Below, piece by piece: positions 49,584 to 57,985 of a DNA stretch of 64,000 nt. The DNA lies in contig DASYAL010000019.1 of the NCBI GenBank assembly GCA_036501365.1, positions 1-64,000 of the forward strand. Reading direction: 5' to 3'. How positions within the stretch are numbered: the first letter of the stretch is position 1; the number at the start of each line of letters is the position of its first letter. This DNA is from CAIKMD01 sp036501365. Lineage in GTDB: Bacteria > Pseudomonadota > Alphaproteobacteria > ATCC43930 > CGMCC-115725. The position numbers were made by a program, and so were the translations under genes. The notes below the pieces were generated by a model. That model had not been told where the DNA came from, did no database searches, and was given only the letters and a program-made list of their open reading frames with translations.

Positions 49584-50970
49584 TCGTTGCAACTCCGTGA
49601 TGGTCGTCCCCGCCAGGAGTAACGCGCACCGCCCCTTGAAGGTTCTCGGGCTGGCCGACGACGGCGAACAGCAGGTCGTCCGGCGACAAGAGGCGTTTGG
49701 CGACCCGCTTGGCATCGGCCAGCGTCACGCTGTTGATGAGCGAATCGCGCTTGCCGAGATAGTCGATGCCGAGACGATCGTACTGGATCGACACCAGGAT
49801 CCCGGCGATGCGGCCGGTCGAATCGAGCCCCAGGGGGAACGAGCCGGTGATGTAGGTCTTGGCGACCGCGAGCTCCCTCGCCGTCGGCCCCTCGTCATGC
49901 ATGCGCCGCCAAGTGTCGCGGATCACCTTGATCGATTCGGCGACATGCGCGTTCTGGCTGCCGACCTGACCGAGGATCACGCCGGCATGCTCCAGCGGGT
50001 CGAGCGAGGCCGAGACCGAATAAGCAAGGCCGCGCTGCTCGCGCACTTCGAGTGCGACGCGCGAGGTGAGGCCGCCGGCGCTGAGAATGTTGAGATCGAG
50101 CAGCGCCGCGTACCAATCGGGATCGTTGCGCGTGATGCCGGGCTGGCCGAACACCACGACGCTTTGCGGAATCGGCATGGTCGCAACCTCGACCTCGTCC
50201 TTGGTCTGCGCGACTGCGTTCGCCACCGTGTCCGGCGCGGCGTGATCCGGCAGTCCGCCGAAGGTCGAATCGAGCAACGGCTTCAATTGCGCCGGCGTGA
50301 TGTCGCCGACCACGCCGACGATCAGCACGTCCTGGGCGAAGCGGTCATGGACCAGTTTGCGCATGTCGTCGGTGGTGATCGCATTCACCGTCTCCGCGGT
50401 GCCACGCGAGGAGAGCCCGTAAGGATGATCGGGAAAAGCCGTCTTCCACCACAGCCGGCTGGCGAGCGAGACGGGCTGGCGCTGCTCGCGGGCGATGCTG
50501 TCGAGCACGAAGGCGTGCACCCGGGCGACCGGCTCGGGATCGAAGCGCGGCTGCGTCAAGGCGAGATGCAGGAGATCGAAGGACGAAGCGAGATTCTTGG
50601 TCAGCGAGCGCAGCCGCACCGAGATCATGTCGGACCCGGCGCTGAAGCTGAGCTGCGTCGCGAGATTCTCGAGCTTGCTCTGATAGGCGGTGCTGTCGAG
50701 ATCGCCGGCGCCTTCGTCGAGCAAGTCCACGGTCACATTGGCGAGCCCGCGCTTGTCGGCGGGATCGAGCACGGAGCCGCCGCGGAAGGCGGCGCTCATC
50801 GACACGACCGGGATGGTGTGATCCTCGACCAGCCAGGCGGTGATGCCTTGCGCGCTTTTCACTTCTTCGATGGTGACGGCGCGCGCCGGAAGAGCCAGCG
50901 CCACCAAGAAAAACAGGGGCAGCGCGACACCGGCCAGCGAGCCGCGATAGAAAGCGGGGGCGATTCTCAC
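49561..50970 (-). CDS. M16 family protein without the zinc motif (secreted partner subunit)
   Basis: A 469-residue protein with a signal peptide (LPLFFLVALALPARA) and an M16 fold: FRGGSVLDPADKRGLANVTVDLLDEG lies where HxxEH would be expected, and no HxxEH is present. The second-half signature GGLTSRVALEVREQRGLAYS is kept. Such inactive M16 chains pair with an active one encoded next to it. The start overlaps the stop of the active partner (ATGA at 50967-50970), so they should form a 1:1 heterodimer in the periplasm. The C-terminus overlaps pgi. Confidence 0.92.
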   Translation of the reverse strand: MRIAPAFYRGSLAGVALPLFFLVALALPARAVTIEEVKSAQGITAWLVEDHTIPVVSMSAAFRGGSVLDPADKRGLANVTVDLLDEGAGDLDSTAYQSKLENLATQLSFSAGSDMISVRLRSLTKNLASSFDLLHLALTQPRFDPEPVARVHAFVLDSIAREQRQPVSLASRLWWKTAFPDHPYGLSSRGTAETVNAITTDDMRKLVHDRFAQDVLIVGVVGDITPAQLKPLLDSTFGGLPDHAAPDTVANAVAQTKDEVEVATMPIPQSVVVFGQPGITRNDPDWYAALLDLNILSAGGLTSRVALEVREQRGLAYSVSASLDPLEHAGVILGQVGSQNAHVAESIKVIRDTWRRMHDEGPTARELAVAKTYITGSFPLGLDSTGRIAGILVSIQYDRLGIDYLGKRDSLINSVTLADAKRVAKRLLSPDDLLFAVVGQPENLQGAVRVTPGGDDHHGVATNGSPAEH

Positions 50971-52322
50971 GACGTCGGCCCCGGCATCAGAATGCCCGTC
51001 ACGGCGATATCGTCGCGGATCACGGCCTTGGCCGCGTCGCGGACCTCGTCGGTCGTCACCGCTGCGATCCGGTCGGGCCAGCTCTGCACGTCGTCGAGCG
51101 TGCGGCCGAGCGCGAGCGCGGCGCCGGCGATGCGCGCCGGCCCAGCGAGGCTGTCGCGGGCATAGACGGCATCCGCGACCATGCGCTGCTTGGCGCGTGC
51201 GACCTCGTCATCGGTGATGGCGCCATCGAGCGTGTTCTTGACGATCGCGTTGAGCGCCGCCTCGAAATCCTGGACCGAGACGCCGTTCTTGAGCGTCGCC
51301 TCGAAGCCGAAGGTGGAGAGGTCATACTGGTTAGGGTCGTAATAGGCGCTCGCCGACAGCGCCAGGCCCTTGTCGATGACGAGGTCCTTATAGAGCGGCG
51401 AGGCCGCACCGCCGCCCATGACCTCGGCCAGGACCTGCAGCGGGTAGGCGAGACGCGTCTCGCCCTTGCGATAGCTCGGCGCCAGCCATTGCCGGCTCCA
51501 TTCGACGTCGGTGACGCGCGGACTCTTCATCGTCAGCGTCGCCGCGGCGATCTTGGCCGGCTCCTCGACGCGCGCGCGCGCCGGGACCGGCCGCGACGGG
51601 ATGACGCCGAAGTATTTCTGCGCCAGCGCTTTGACGCGATCGACGGTCACGTCGCCCGCGATCACGACGACGGCGTTGTTGGGCGCGTACCAGCGGCGAT
51701 AGAATTCCTGCTCGTCCTGCGTGGTGAGCTTATGCATCTCGTCTTCCCAGCCGATCGTCGGGTTCCGGTAGGGATGGTGGAGATAGAGTGCGGTATCGAG
51801 CTGCTCGTCGAACAGCGCCGAGGGGCTGTTGTCGATGCGCATGCGCCGCTCTTCGATGATGACTTCGCGCTCGGGCGTGACCACGGCGTCGTTGATGATG
51901 AGATTGGCCATGCGGTCGGCCTCGAGCTTCATCACCAGCTCGAGACGGTCGGCGGCGACGTTCTGGAAAAAGGCGGTGTAGTCGTGCGTCGTGAAAGCAT
52001 TATCCTCGCCGCCATTCTCGGCAACGATGCGCGAGAAATCGCCCGGCCCTACCGTCTTGGTGCCGCGGAACATCAGGTGCTCGAGAAAATGCGCGGCGCC
52101 CGACTTGCCGGTGATCTCGTCGGCGGCGCCGACCTTGTACCAGACCATCTGCGTGACGATCGGCGCCCGGTGATTGGGAATGACCACCACCTGCAGGCCG
52201 TTCGGCAGCGTGAATTCTTGCGCGTCGAAGAGCTTGGCTTGCGCCGGCGCGGCAAGGCTGAACACGAGCAACAGCAGGAGCAGGACCGATCGCGATCCGC
52301 CCCCGATTTTTGGCATCTTCAT
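50967..52322 (-). CDS. M16 family zinc metallopeptidase, secreted (active subunit)
   Basis: A 451-residue pitrilysin-type peptidase exported through a signal peptide (VLLLLLLVFSLAAPAQA). The zinc motif is HFLEH (H78, E81, H82) in KSGAAHFLEHLMFRGT, and EVIIEERRMRIDN gives the downstream glutamate. LNGLQVVVIPNHRAP-type N-terminal sequence is typical. ATG at 52322 directly follows GGGAGGGCCG; ATG at 52316 is an alternative. It is 26 bases from the DUF3035 lipoprotein gene, and the order lspA-lipoprotein-M16-M16 is common in alphaproteobacteria. Confidence 0.94.
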   Translation of the reverse strand: MKMPKIGGGSRSVLLLLLLVFSLAAPAQAKLFDAQEFTLPNGLQVVVIPNHRAPIVTQMVWYKVGAADEITGKSGAAHFLEHLMFRGTKTVGPGDFSRIVAENGGEDNAFTTHDYTAFFQNVAADRLELVMKLEADRMANLIINDAVVTPEREVIIEERRMRIDNSPSALFDEQLDTALYLHHPYRNPTIGWEDEMHKLTTQDEQEFYRRWYAPNNAVVVIAGDVTVDRVKALAQKYFGVIPSRPVPARARVEEPAKIAAATLTMKSPRVTDVEWSRQWLAPSYRKGETRLAYPLQVLAEVMGGGAASPLYKDLVIDKGLALSASAYYDPNQYDLSTFGFEATLKNGVSVQDFEAALNAIVKNTLDGAITDDEVARAKQRMVADAVYARDSLAGPARIAGAALALGRTLDDVQSWPDRIAAVTTDEVRDAAKAVIRDDIAVTGILMPGPTS

Positions 52323-52348
52323 CGGCCCTCCCAAAAACAACCGGGAAA

Positions 52349-52957
52349 TCAGAACCAGTCGAACCAGCCTTTTTTCTTCGGCCCCCGCTCGAAGGTCGGG
52401 GTTACGGCATCGGTCGGCGCCGCCGTCGCCGGACCGCCGGGCTGCGTGACCGATTGCGCGAGCCGAATACGTGACGCCTCCTGGCCCGGATTGAGGACGT
52501 CGGTCGAGGCCGGTGTGGTCGGACCCGACCAGAACAGCAGCTTGTCGACGAGGCTGCGGTCGAACGGCACGCCCTCGGTCGGATCGGCATCGACGGTCTG
52601 GCGGATATCGGACGGAACATTGTTGGCGCCGGCCGCTTTCAGCAGATCCTGCTCGCCGGCGCTCATGGTCTTGTCGGGCGCGGCTACCCCGCCCGACTGG
52701 CCGTTGGTGTCGCCGGCGCGGAAGACCGTCTCGCGCGCTTGCTCGGTCGGAGTCGATTGCGCGGGGCCGTTGCCGACGCGCGGCGGGCGCAGCGCGTAAT
52801 CCGGCGGAACCGCCAGCGGCGCGTTCGAGACCACTTGGAACTCGTCGGGAATGACCCGGGTCTTGCCGATCGCGCGATTGAAGCTGTCGCAGCCGCCGAG
52901 CGGCAAGGCCGCGACGCCGAGCGCCGCCATCACCAGCAATGACGACCCGACCCTCAC
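52349..52957 (-). CDS. DUF3035 lipoprotein (BamF-like)
   Basis: A 202-residue lipoprotein with an N-terminal signal ending in the lipobox LGGC. The mature part is hydrophilic and Pro/Ala/Gln-rich, with DEFQVVSNAPLAVPPDYALRPPR, the DUF3035 signature, and a C-terminal FERGPKKKGWFDWF. In Caulobacter a member of this family is a component of the outer-membrane BAM complex, which suggests the same here. GTG at 52957 has GGGAG upstream; a further GTG at 52993 is possible. Downstream of lspA, which would process it. Confidence 0.85.
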   Translation of the reverse strand: MRVGSSLLVMAALGVAALPLGGCDSFNRAIGKTRVIPDEFQVVSNAPLAVPPDYALRPPRVGNGPAQSTPTEQARETVFRAGDTNGQSGGVAAPDKTMSAGEQDLLKAAGANNVPSDIRQTVDADPTEGVPFDRSLVDKLLFWSGPTTPASTDVLNPGQEASRIRLAQSVTQPGGPATAAPTDAVTPTFERGPKKKGWFDWF

Positions 52958-52996
52958 GCCCCGGCGCTCCCTTCGATTGTCGCAGATATCCACACC

Positions 52997-53467
52997 TTAA
53001 GCGGCTTTCGGTCGGGCAAGCAAGCCGTCAAGCAGAAGCGCGACGACCCCCAGGCAAATTGCCGCATCGGCCAGGTTGAAGGCGTACCAGTGCCAGGCGC
53101 CGAGGTGGAAATCGAGGAAATCCACCACCGCGCCGCGCATCAGCCGGTCGATGGCGTTGCCGATCGCGCCGCCGATGATAAGGCCGAGAGCGAGCCGAAT
53201 CACTGGATTGTGTGCCCGGCGCAGCCATAGCAGCAGCGCGATCACAATGGCGAGCGCGAGCGTCGTGAAGATCGCGGTGTTCATCGCATCGCTATTGTTG
53301 AAGAGGCCGAAGCTGACGCCGCGATTGCCGGTCAGCACCAGGTTGAAGAACGGCGTCACGGTATCGACCGGGGCGCCGCCGCGGCCGGCGAAAAAGCCGA
53401 GGACCCAGGTCTTGGCCGCCTGATCGGCAAGGACGACCGCGGCAGCGGTGCCAAGACCGAACCACAT
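52997..53467 (-). CDS. lspA: Lipoprotein signal peptidase
   Basis: A 156-residue four-helix aspartyl peptidase that cuts the signal peptide from prolipoproteins. The catalytic aspartates are D116 in GAVVDFLDFH and D134 in FNLADAAI; the preceding GGAIGNAIDRLM and the N-terminal DQAAKTWVLGFF are typical. The ATG overlaps the ileS stop (TAATG at 53465-53469), the common ileS-lspA pairing. A longer open frame upstream to 54607 lies inside ileS and is not coding. Confidence 0.95.
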   Translation of the reverse strand: MWFGLGTAAAVVLADQAAKTWVLGFFAGRGGAPVDTVTPFFNLVLTGNRGVSFGLFNNSDAMNTAIFTTLALAIVIALLLWLRRAHNPVIRLALGLIIGGAIGNAIDRLMRGAVVDFLDFHLGAWHWYAFNLADAAICLGVVALLLDGLLARPKAA

Positions 53468-56307
53468 TATCCGCCTGCTCCTGCCAAAGCCTCGATCGCC
53501 TCGGCGCAACGGTTGCACAGATCGGGATGCGCGGGCAGCGTGCCGACTTCGGATAGCACCCGCCAGCAGCGCTCGCATTTCTCGCCCGCCGCCGGCGAAA
53601 CGCGCACACCGACCCCCGGCACGTCGCTGAGGGTGAACATATCCTCCGCCGGCGCGCCAAGCTTGAGCATCGCCGCCGAGGTAATGCAGAGTTCGGGCAG
53701 ATCGATCCCTTGCAGCGGCGCCGCCCAATCGGGCGCGACCACGATCTCGACGGCGGCCTGGAGGCTCGCGCCGATGCGTTTTTGCGCGCGCTCCAGCTCG
53801 ATCGCGCCAGTGACGACGCGACGCAGTTCGCGAATCTTCGCCCATTTCGCGCCCAGCGCATCGTCGCGCCAAGCCTTGGGAATGTCGCGATAGAGCTCGA
53901 GATGGACGCTCGAATCCTCGCCCTCGCCGTGGCGGCTGAGCCAGGCCTCCTCGGCGGTGAAGCACAGCACCGGCGCGAGCCAGCGCACCAGGCATTCGAA
54001 CACCTGGTCGAGCACGCTGCGCGCCGCGCGGCGCGGCAGCGCCGTCGGTCGGTCGCAATAGAGCGAGTCCTTGCGCATGTCGAAATAGAAGGCCGAGAGA
54101 TCGACGGCGCAGAGATTGTGCAACGCCGTGAACATCGAGTGGAAGTCGTAAGCCTCGGCGGTCTGGCGCACCAGCGCATCGGTCTCGGCGAGGCGATGCA
54201 GCACATAGCGCTCGAGCTCCGGCATCTTCTCGGGGGCGACCCGTTCGCTCTCGGAAAAGCCGGCGAGCGCGCCGAGGAGATAGCGCAAGGTGTTGCGCAG
54301 CCGGCGATAGACGTCGCCTTGGTATTTCAGGATCTCGCGACCCATGGCAACGTCTTCGGTGTAGTCCGAATCGACGACCCAAAGACGCAGGATGTCGGCG
54401 CCGATCTCCGCGACGACCGACGGCAGCGCTTGCAGCGGGACGCCCGACGATTTCGAGAGCTTGCGCCCTTGCTCGTCGAGCAAGAAACCGTGGGTCAACA
54501 CCGCGTCGTAGGGCGCGCGGCCGCGCGTGCCGCAACTCTCCAAGAGCGAGGAACGGAACCAGCCGCGATGCTGATCCGAGCCTTCGAGATAGAGCGAGGC
54601 CGGCCATTTGAGCTCCGGCCGCCGCTCCAAGACAAACGCATGTGTCGAGCCCGAATCGAACCAGACATCGACGACGTCCTTGATCTGCTCGTAATCCTTG
54701 GGATCGCGGCCGGGTCCGAGAAACTCAGCCGGGTCGCGCGCATACCACGCATCGGCGCCGTCCTTCTCGAAGGCGGCGGCGATGCGATCGACCACCGCCT
54801 GATCGCGCAGCACCTCGCCGCTCTTCTTCTCGACGAAGACCGCGATCGGCACGCCCCAGGCGCGCTGGCGCGAGATGCACCAGTCGGGCCCGGTCTCGAT
54901 CATCGCGCGGATGCGGTTCTGGCCCTGCGGCGGATACCATTTGGTCTCGTCGATCGCCTTGAGCGCCTTCGCGCGCAGATCGTTCTTCTCCATGCCGATG
55001 AACCATTGCGGCGTGGTGCGGAAGATCAGCGGCGCCTTGGAGCGCCAGGAATGCGGATAGGAATGGACGAGCGTCGCCTCGGCCAAGAGCGCGCCCGCCG
55101 TGTTCAGCGCATCGATCACCGCGCGGTTGGCGTCGCCTTCCTTGCCGTTCGGGCGATAGACGCGCTTGCCGGCAAAGAGCGGCACGGTGTCGTAATAGCT
55201 GCCGTCGGGGCCGACGGTCGCCGGGACCGCGATGTTATGCTTCTGGCCGAGCTCGAAATCGTCGACACCATGGCCCGGGGCGATATGGACGAAGCCGGTG
55301 CCGTCGACATCGGTGACGAAATCGCCGGCGAGGAGCGGCACGCCGAAATCATAGCCCTGGCCGTGGAGCGGATGGCGGCAGACCGTGCCGGCGAGATACT
55401 TGCCCGAGACCAGCTCGACCTTGCCGCCGAGCTTCGCGATCTCGGCGAAATTCACTTCGAGCGGCGCCGCGACGACGAACTTCTCGCCGGGCTTCGCAAG
55501 GCCGCCTTCGCGCACGCTCTCGACCTCGATCACGACGTAGTCAAGCGCTTCGTTGAAAGCGATGGCGCGATTGCCGGGCAGGGTCCAGGGCGTCGTCGTC
55601 CAGATCACCACCGACGCGCCGTCGAGCGCTTTGACGCTCGCTTTCGCCACTGGGAACTTCACCCAGACCTGGGTCGAGGTGTGGTCGTGGTACTCGATCT
55701 CGGCCTCGGCTAGCGCGGTCTGCTCGACCACCGACCACATCACCGGCTTCGAGCCGCGGAACAGCCCGCCATTCATCAGGAACTTGCCGATCTCGCGCAC
55801 GATTTGCGCCTCGGCGGCGAATTCCATCGTCGTATAGGGATGCGCCCAATCGCCGAGCACGCCGAGACGCTGGAACTCCGTGCGTTGCACATCGATCCAG
55901 TGCGCGGCGAAGTCGCGGCATTCCTTGCGGAATTCGAGGATCGGCACCTCGTCCTTGGAGCGCTTCTTGGCGCGATATTCCTCTTCGATCTTCCATTCGA
56001 TCGGCAGGCCGTGACAGTCCCATCCCGGCACGTAAGGCGCGTCAAAACCGAGCATCTGCTGCGCGCGGTTGATCACATCTTTAAGAATCTTGTTGAAGGC
56101 GTGGCCGATATGGAGATTGCCGTTGGCATAGGGCGGCCCGTCATGGAGCACGAATTTCTCGCGACCCGCAGCCGCGGCGCGCTGGCGCGGATAGAGCCCC
56201 ATCTTCTCCCAGCGCGCGAGCAGCGTCGGCTCGCGCTTCGGCAGCTCGCCGCGCATCGGGAAATCGGTCTGCGGCAGAAAGACCGTTTTGCGGTAATCGG
56301 TGGCCAT
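53467..56307 (-). CDS. ileS: Isoleucyl-tRNA synthetase
   Basis: A 946-residue class I synthetase charging tRNA-Ile. HIGH (66-69) is in NGNLHIGHAFNK, the KMSKS loop reads GRKLSKSSG, and the editing domain is in the middle. The C-terminus has a zinc finger (CERCWRVLSEVG ... CNRCAEAIEAL), as in the type that is sensitive to mupirocin in many bacteria. ATG at 56307. Separated from ribF by 169 bases that contain a terminator after ribF and a second hairpin, so it probably has its own promoter. Couples to lspA. Confidence 0.97.
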   Translation of the reverse strand: MATDYRKTVFLPQTDFPMRGELPKREPTLLARWEKMGLYPRQRAAAAGREKFVLHDGPPYANGNLHIGHAFNKILKDVINRAQQMLGFDAPYVPGWDCHGLPIEWKIEEEYRAKKRSKDEVPILEFRKECRDFAAHWIDVQRTEFQRLGVLGDWAHPYTTMEFAAEAQIVREIGKFLMNGGLFRGSKPVMWSVVEQTALAEAEIEYHDHTSTQVWVKFPVAKASVKALDGASVVIWTTTPWTLPGNRAIAFNEALDYVVIEVESVREGGLAKPGEKFVVAAPLEVNFAEIAKLGGKVELVSGKYLAGTVCRHPLHGQGYDFGVPLLAGDFVTDVDGTGFVHIAPGHGVDDFELGQKHNIAVPATVGPDGSYYDTVPLFAGKRVYRPNGKEGDANRAVIDALNTAGALLAEATLVHSYPHSWRSKAPLIFRTTPQWFIGMEKNDLRAKALKAIDETKWYPPQGQNRIRAMIETGPDWCISRQRAWGVPIAVFVEKKSGEVLRDQAVVDRIAAAFEKDGADAWYARDPAEFLGPGRDPKDYEQIKDVVDVWFDSGSTHAFVLERRPELKWPASLYLEGSDQHRGWFRSSLLESCGTRGRAPYDAVLTHGFLLDEQGRKLSKSSGVPLQALPSVVAEIGADILRLWVVDSDYTEDVAMGREILKYQGDVYRRLRNTLRYLLGALAGFSESERVAPEKMPELERYVLHRLAETDALVRQTAEAYDFHSMFTALHNLCAVDLSAFYFDMRKDSLYCDRPTALPRRAARSVLDQVFECLVRWLAPVLCFTAEEAWLSRHGEGEDSSVHLELYRDIPKAWRDDALGAKWAKIRELRRVVTGAIELERAQKRIGASLQAAVEIVVAPDWAAPLQGIDLPELCITSAAMLKLGAPAEDMFTLSDVPGVGVRVSPAAGEKCERCWRVLSEVGTLPAHPDLCNRCAEAIEALAGAGG

Positions 56308-56387
56308 GGCGGTTCAGTTCCTGAAGGACGTGTCGCCATTCGCGAAATGCTCGGCGGCAGCGTCGGAAACGGGGCAAGCGACGACAG

Positions 56388-56405
56388 CCGGTCCTGAAGG
56401 ACCGG
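56388..56405 (-). promoter_or_regulatory. Hairpin in the ileS leader
   Basis: CCGGTCC-TGAA-GGACCGG (given on the plus strand) is a perfect seven-base stem about 80 bases upstream of ileS and downstream of the ribF terminator. No T-tract follows, so it may be a leader structure or a repeat remnant. Confidence 0.4.
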
Positions 56406-56449
56406 TCAGCTAATTCGTGCGTGCCGCTGCTGCGCCATAGCCATGGCGG

Positions 56450-56475
56450 AAAAATAGGTGAGGCCCGGCGGGCCT
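56450..56475 (-). terminator. Intrinsic terminator of ribF
   Basis: Directly after the ribF stop, AGGCCC-loop-GGGCCT (56461-56475) forms a six-base stem with a three-base loop. On the minus strand it is followed within a few bases by TATTTTT (56450-56456), giving a classic hairpin plus U-tract. Confidence 0.75.
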
Positions 56476-56476
56476 G

Positions 56477-57430
56477 TCAACCAACGGGCGAGCCGGCCGC
56501 CAGTATCCCGCGCGCCTGGATGCAATCGGCGGCGATCTGCGCCTTCAAGGCGTCGAGCCCGTCGAAACGCTGCTCGGGACGCAAGCGCTCGATCAGCGCG
56601 ACGCGCAGATGCTTGCCGTAGAGGTCGCCGGAAAAATCGAAAAGATGGGTCTCGAGCCGCAGGTCCTTGCCGCCGACCGTCGGCCGCCAGCCGAGATTGG
56701 CGGCGCCGTCATGCCAGTGCACCGTCGCACCGTCCTCGATGCCGGCGCGAACGGCATAGACCCCAGGCGCCGGGCGCAGATAGTCGGCGAGACCGATATT
56801 GGCGGTGGGAAAGCCGATGGTGCGGCCGAGCTTGTCGCCGAGCTCGACCCGGCCGTCGATCTCCCATGGCCGGCCGAGCAGCGCCGCCGCCTCGCGCGGC
56901 CGTCCGGCGACGAGATGCTCGCGGATCTGGGTCGAGGAATAGACCGTGCCGCTCGCCGCCGCGACCGGCGCCACCACCGCGACGCCGAAGCCGTGCTGCT
57001 TGGCGCCTTCGGCCTGCAGGAGGTCAGGCGTGCCGCGGCGCTTGTGGCCGAAGACGAAATCGTAGCCGACGACCACGGTCCGGGCGCCGAGCCCGGCGAC
57101 GAGGGTCTCGGCGACGAAATCCTCGGCGCTTTTTTGCGCGAAGGCCTGATCGAAATGTAAGACGAACAGCAGATCGACGCCGAGCGATTCGAGCACCAGC
57201 GATTTGGCGCGGAACGGCGTCAGGCGAAACGGCGGCAGGCCGGGCTGGAAAACGGCGCGTGGATGCGGCTCGAAAGTCAGCACCGCGAACGGCGCGGCGT
57301 CGCGCCGCGCGATCGCTTTCGCGTGGGCGAGCACCGCCTGATGGCCGAGATGCACGCCGTCGAAATTGCCGGCGGCGACCACCGCACCGCGCGCATCGCC
57401 GCTCGCCTCAATGTGGCGGAAGACCCGCAT
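56477..57430 (-). CDS. ribF: Bifunctional riboflavin kinase/FAD synthetase
   Basis: A 317-residue enzyme that makes FMN and FAD from riboflavin. The N-terminal adenylyltransferase has AAGNFDGVHLGHQAVLAHA, with the HxGH-type nucleotide site, and FVFGHKRRGTPDLL; the C-terminal kinase has LGRTIGFPTANIGL, a conserved GFPTAN, and HLFDFSGDLYGKHLRVAL. ATG at 57430 is one base after the MaoC stop, so the two genes are co-transcribed. The extension to 57469 is non-conserved. Confidence 0.96.
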   Translation of the reverse strand: MRVFRHIEASGDARGAVVAAGNFDGVHLGHQAVLAHAKAIARRDAAPFAVLTFEPHPRAVFQPGLPPFRLTPFRAKSLVLESLGVDLLFVLHFDQAFAQKSAEDFVAETLVAGLGARTVVVGYDFVFGHKRRGTPDLLQAEGAKQHGFGVAVVAPVAAASGTVYSSTQIREHLVAGRPREAAALLGRPWEIDGRVELGDKLGRTIGFPTANIGLADYLRPAPGVYAVRAGIEDGATVHWHDGAANLGWRPTVGGKDLRLETHLFDFSGDLYGKHLRVALIERLRPEQRFDGLDALKAQIAADCIQARGILAAGSPVG

Positions 57431-57431
57431 C

Positions 57432-57866
57432 TCAGCTTTTGGGCGGCACCAGCACGGTGGCTTCGCCATCGATCACCACCGTCTCGCCGACCCGGCATTG
57501 CGTCTTCAGGACGACGCGGTTCTTGTCGCGCACGACATCGGCCACGGTGATCACCGCCTCGACCTTGTCGCCCGGCCGGACGGGTGCCTTGAAAGAAAGC
57601 GATTGCGCGAGATAGATCGAGCCCGGTCCCGGGAGCTTCGAGGCGATCGCCGTCGAGATGAAGCTGGCGCCGAGCATGCCATGCGCGATGCGGCCCTTGA
57701 AGCGCGTGGTCTTGGCATAAGCATCGTCGAGATGGACGGGGTTGTGATCGCCCGAGACCGCGGCGAACGCTTCGATATCGGCGACGGTGACGGTGCGCTC
57801 GTAGCGGGCGCTCATGCCGACGCTGAGGTCGTCGATCGTATAGCCGCGCGCGATTTGATCGGCCAT
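57432..57866 (-). CDS. MaoC family dehydratase (R-specific enoyl-CoA hydratase-like)
   Basis: A 144-residue hot-dog-fold hydratase. The hydratase-2 motif is seen in SGDHNPVHLDDAYAKTTRFKGRIAHGML, with the Asp-His pair that acts on (R)-3-hydroxyacyl-CoA/enoyl-CoA, as in PhaJ and MaoC. KAPVRPGDKVEAVITV is the following conserved strand. ATG at 57866. It forms a two-gene operon with ribF and is divergent from the Rieske oxygenase gene. It could feed PHA synthesis or fatty acid breakdown; substrate chain length is unknown. Confidence 0.9.
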   Translation of the reverse strand: MADQIARGYTIDDLSVGMSARYERTVTVADIEAFAAVSGDHNPVHLDDAYAKTTRFKGRIAHGMLGASFISTAIASKLPGPGSIYLAQSLSFKAPVRPGDKVEAVITVADVVRDKNRVVLKTQCRVGETVVIDGEATVLVPPKS

Positions 57867-57985
57867 TCCTGCACCTCGGACGGAGTTGCCGCACCTTACC
57901 GAGCGCCCTCCCCGATCACAAGTTCAGGCCTTCCGCCGCGAAAGCCGCATCGTTACTCTCGGCCGCGTGAGAGAAGGGGATTTTC

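Noticed and set aside
53468..54607. N-terminal extension of lspA
   Set aside because: Lies inside ileS in another frame, Arg-rich; LspA begins at MWFGLG.
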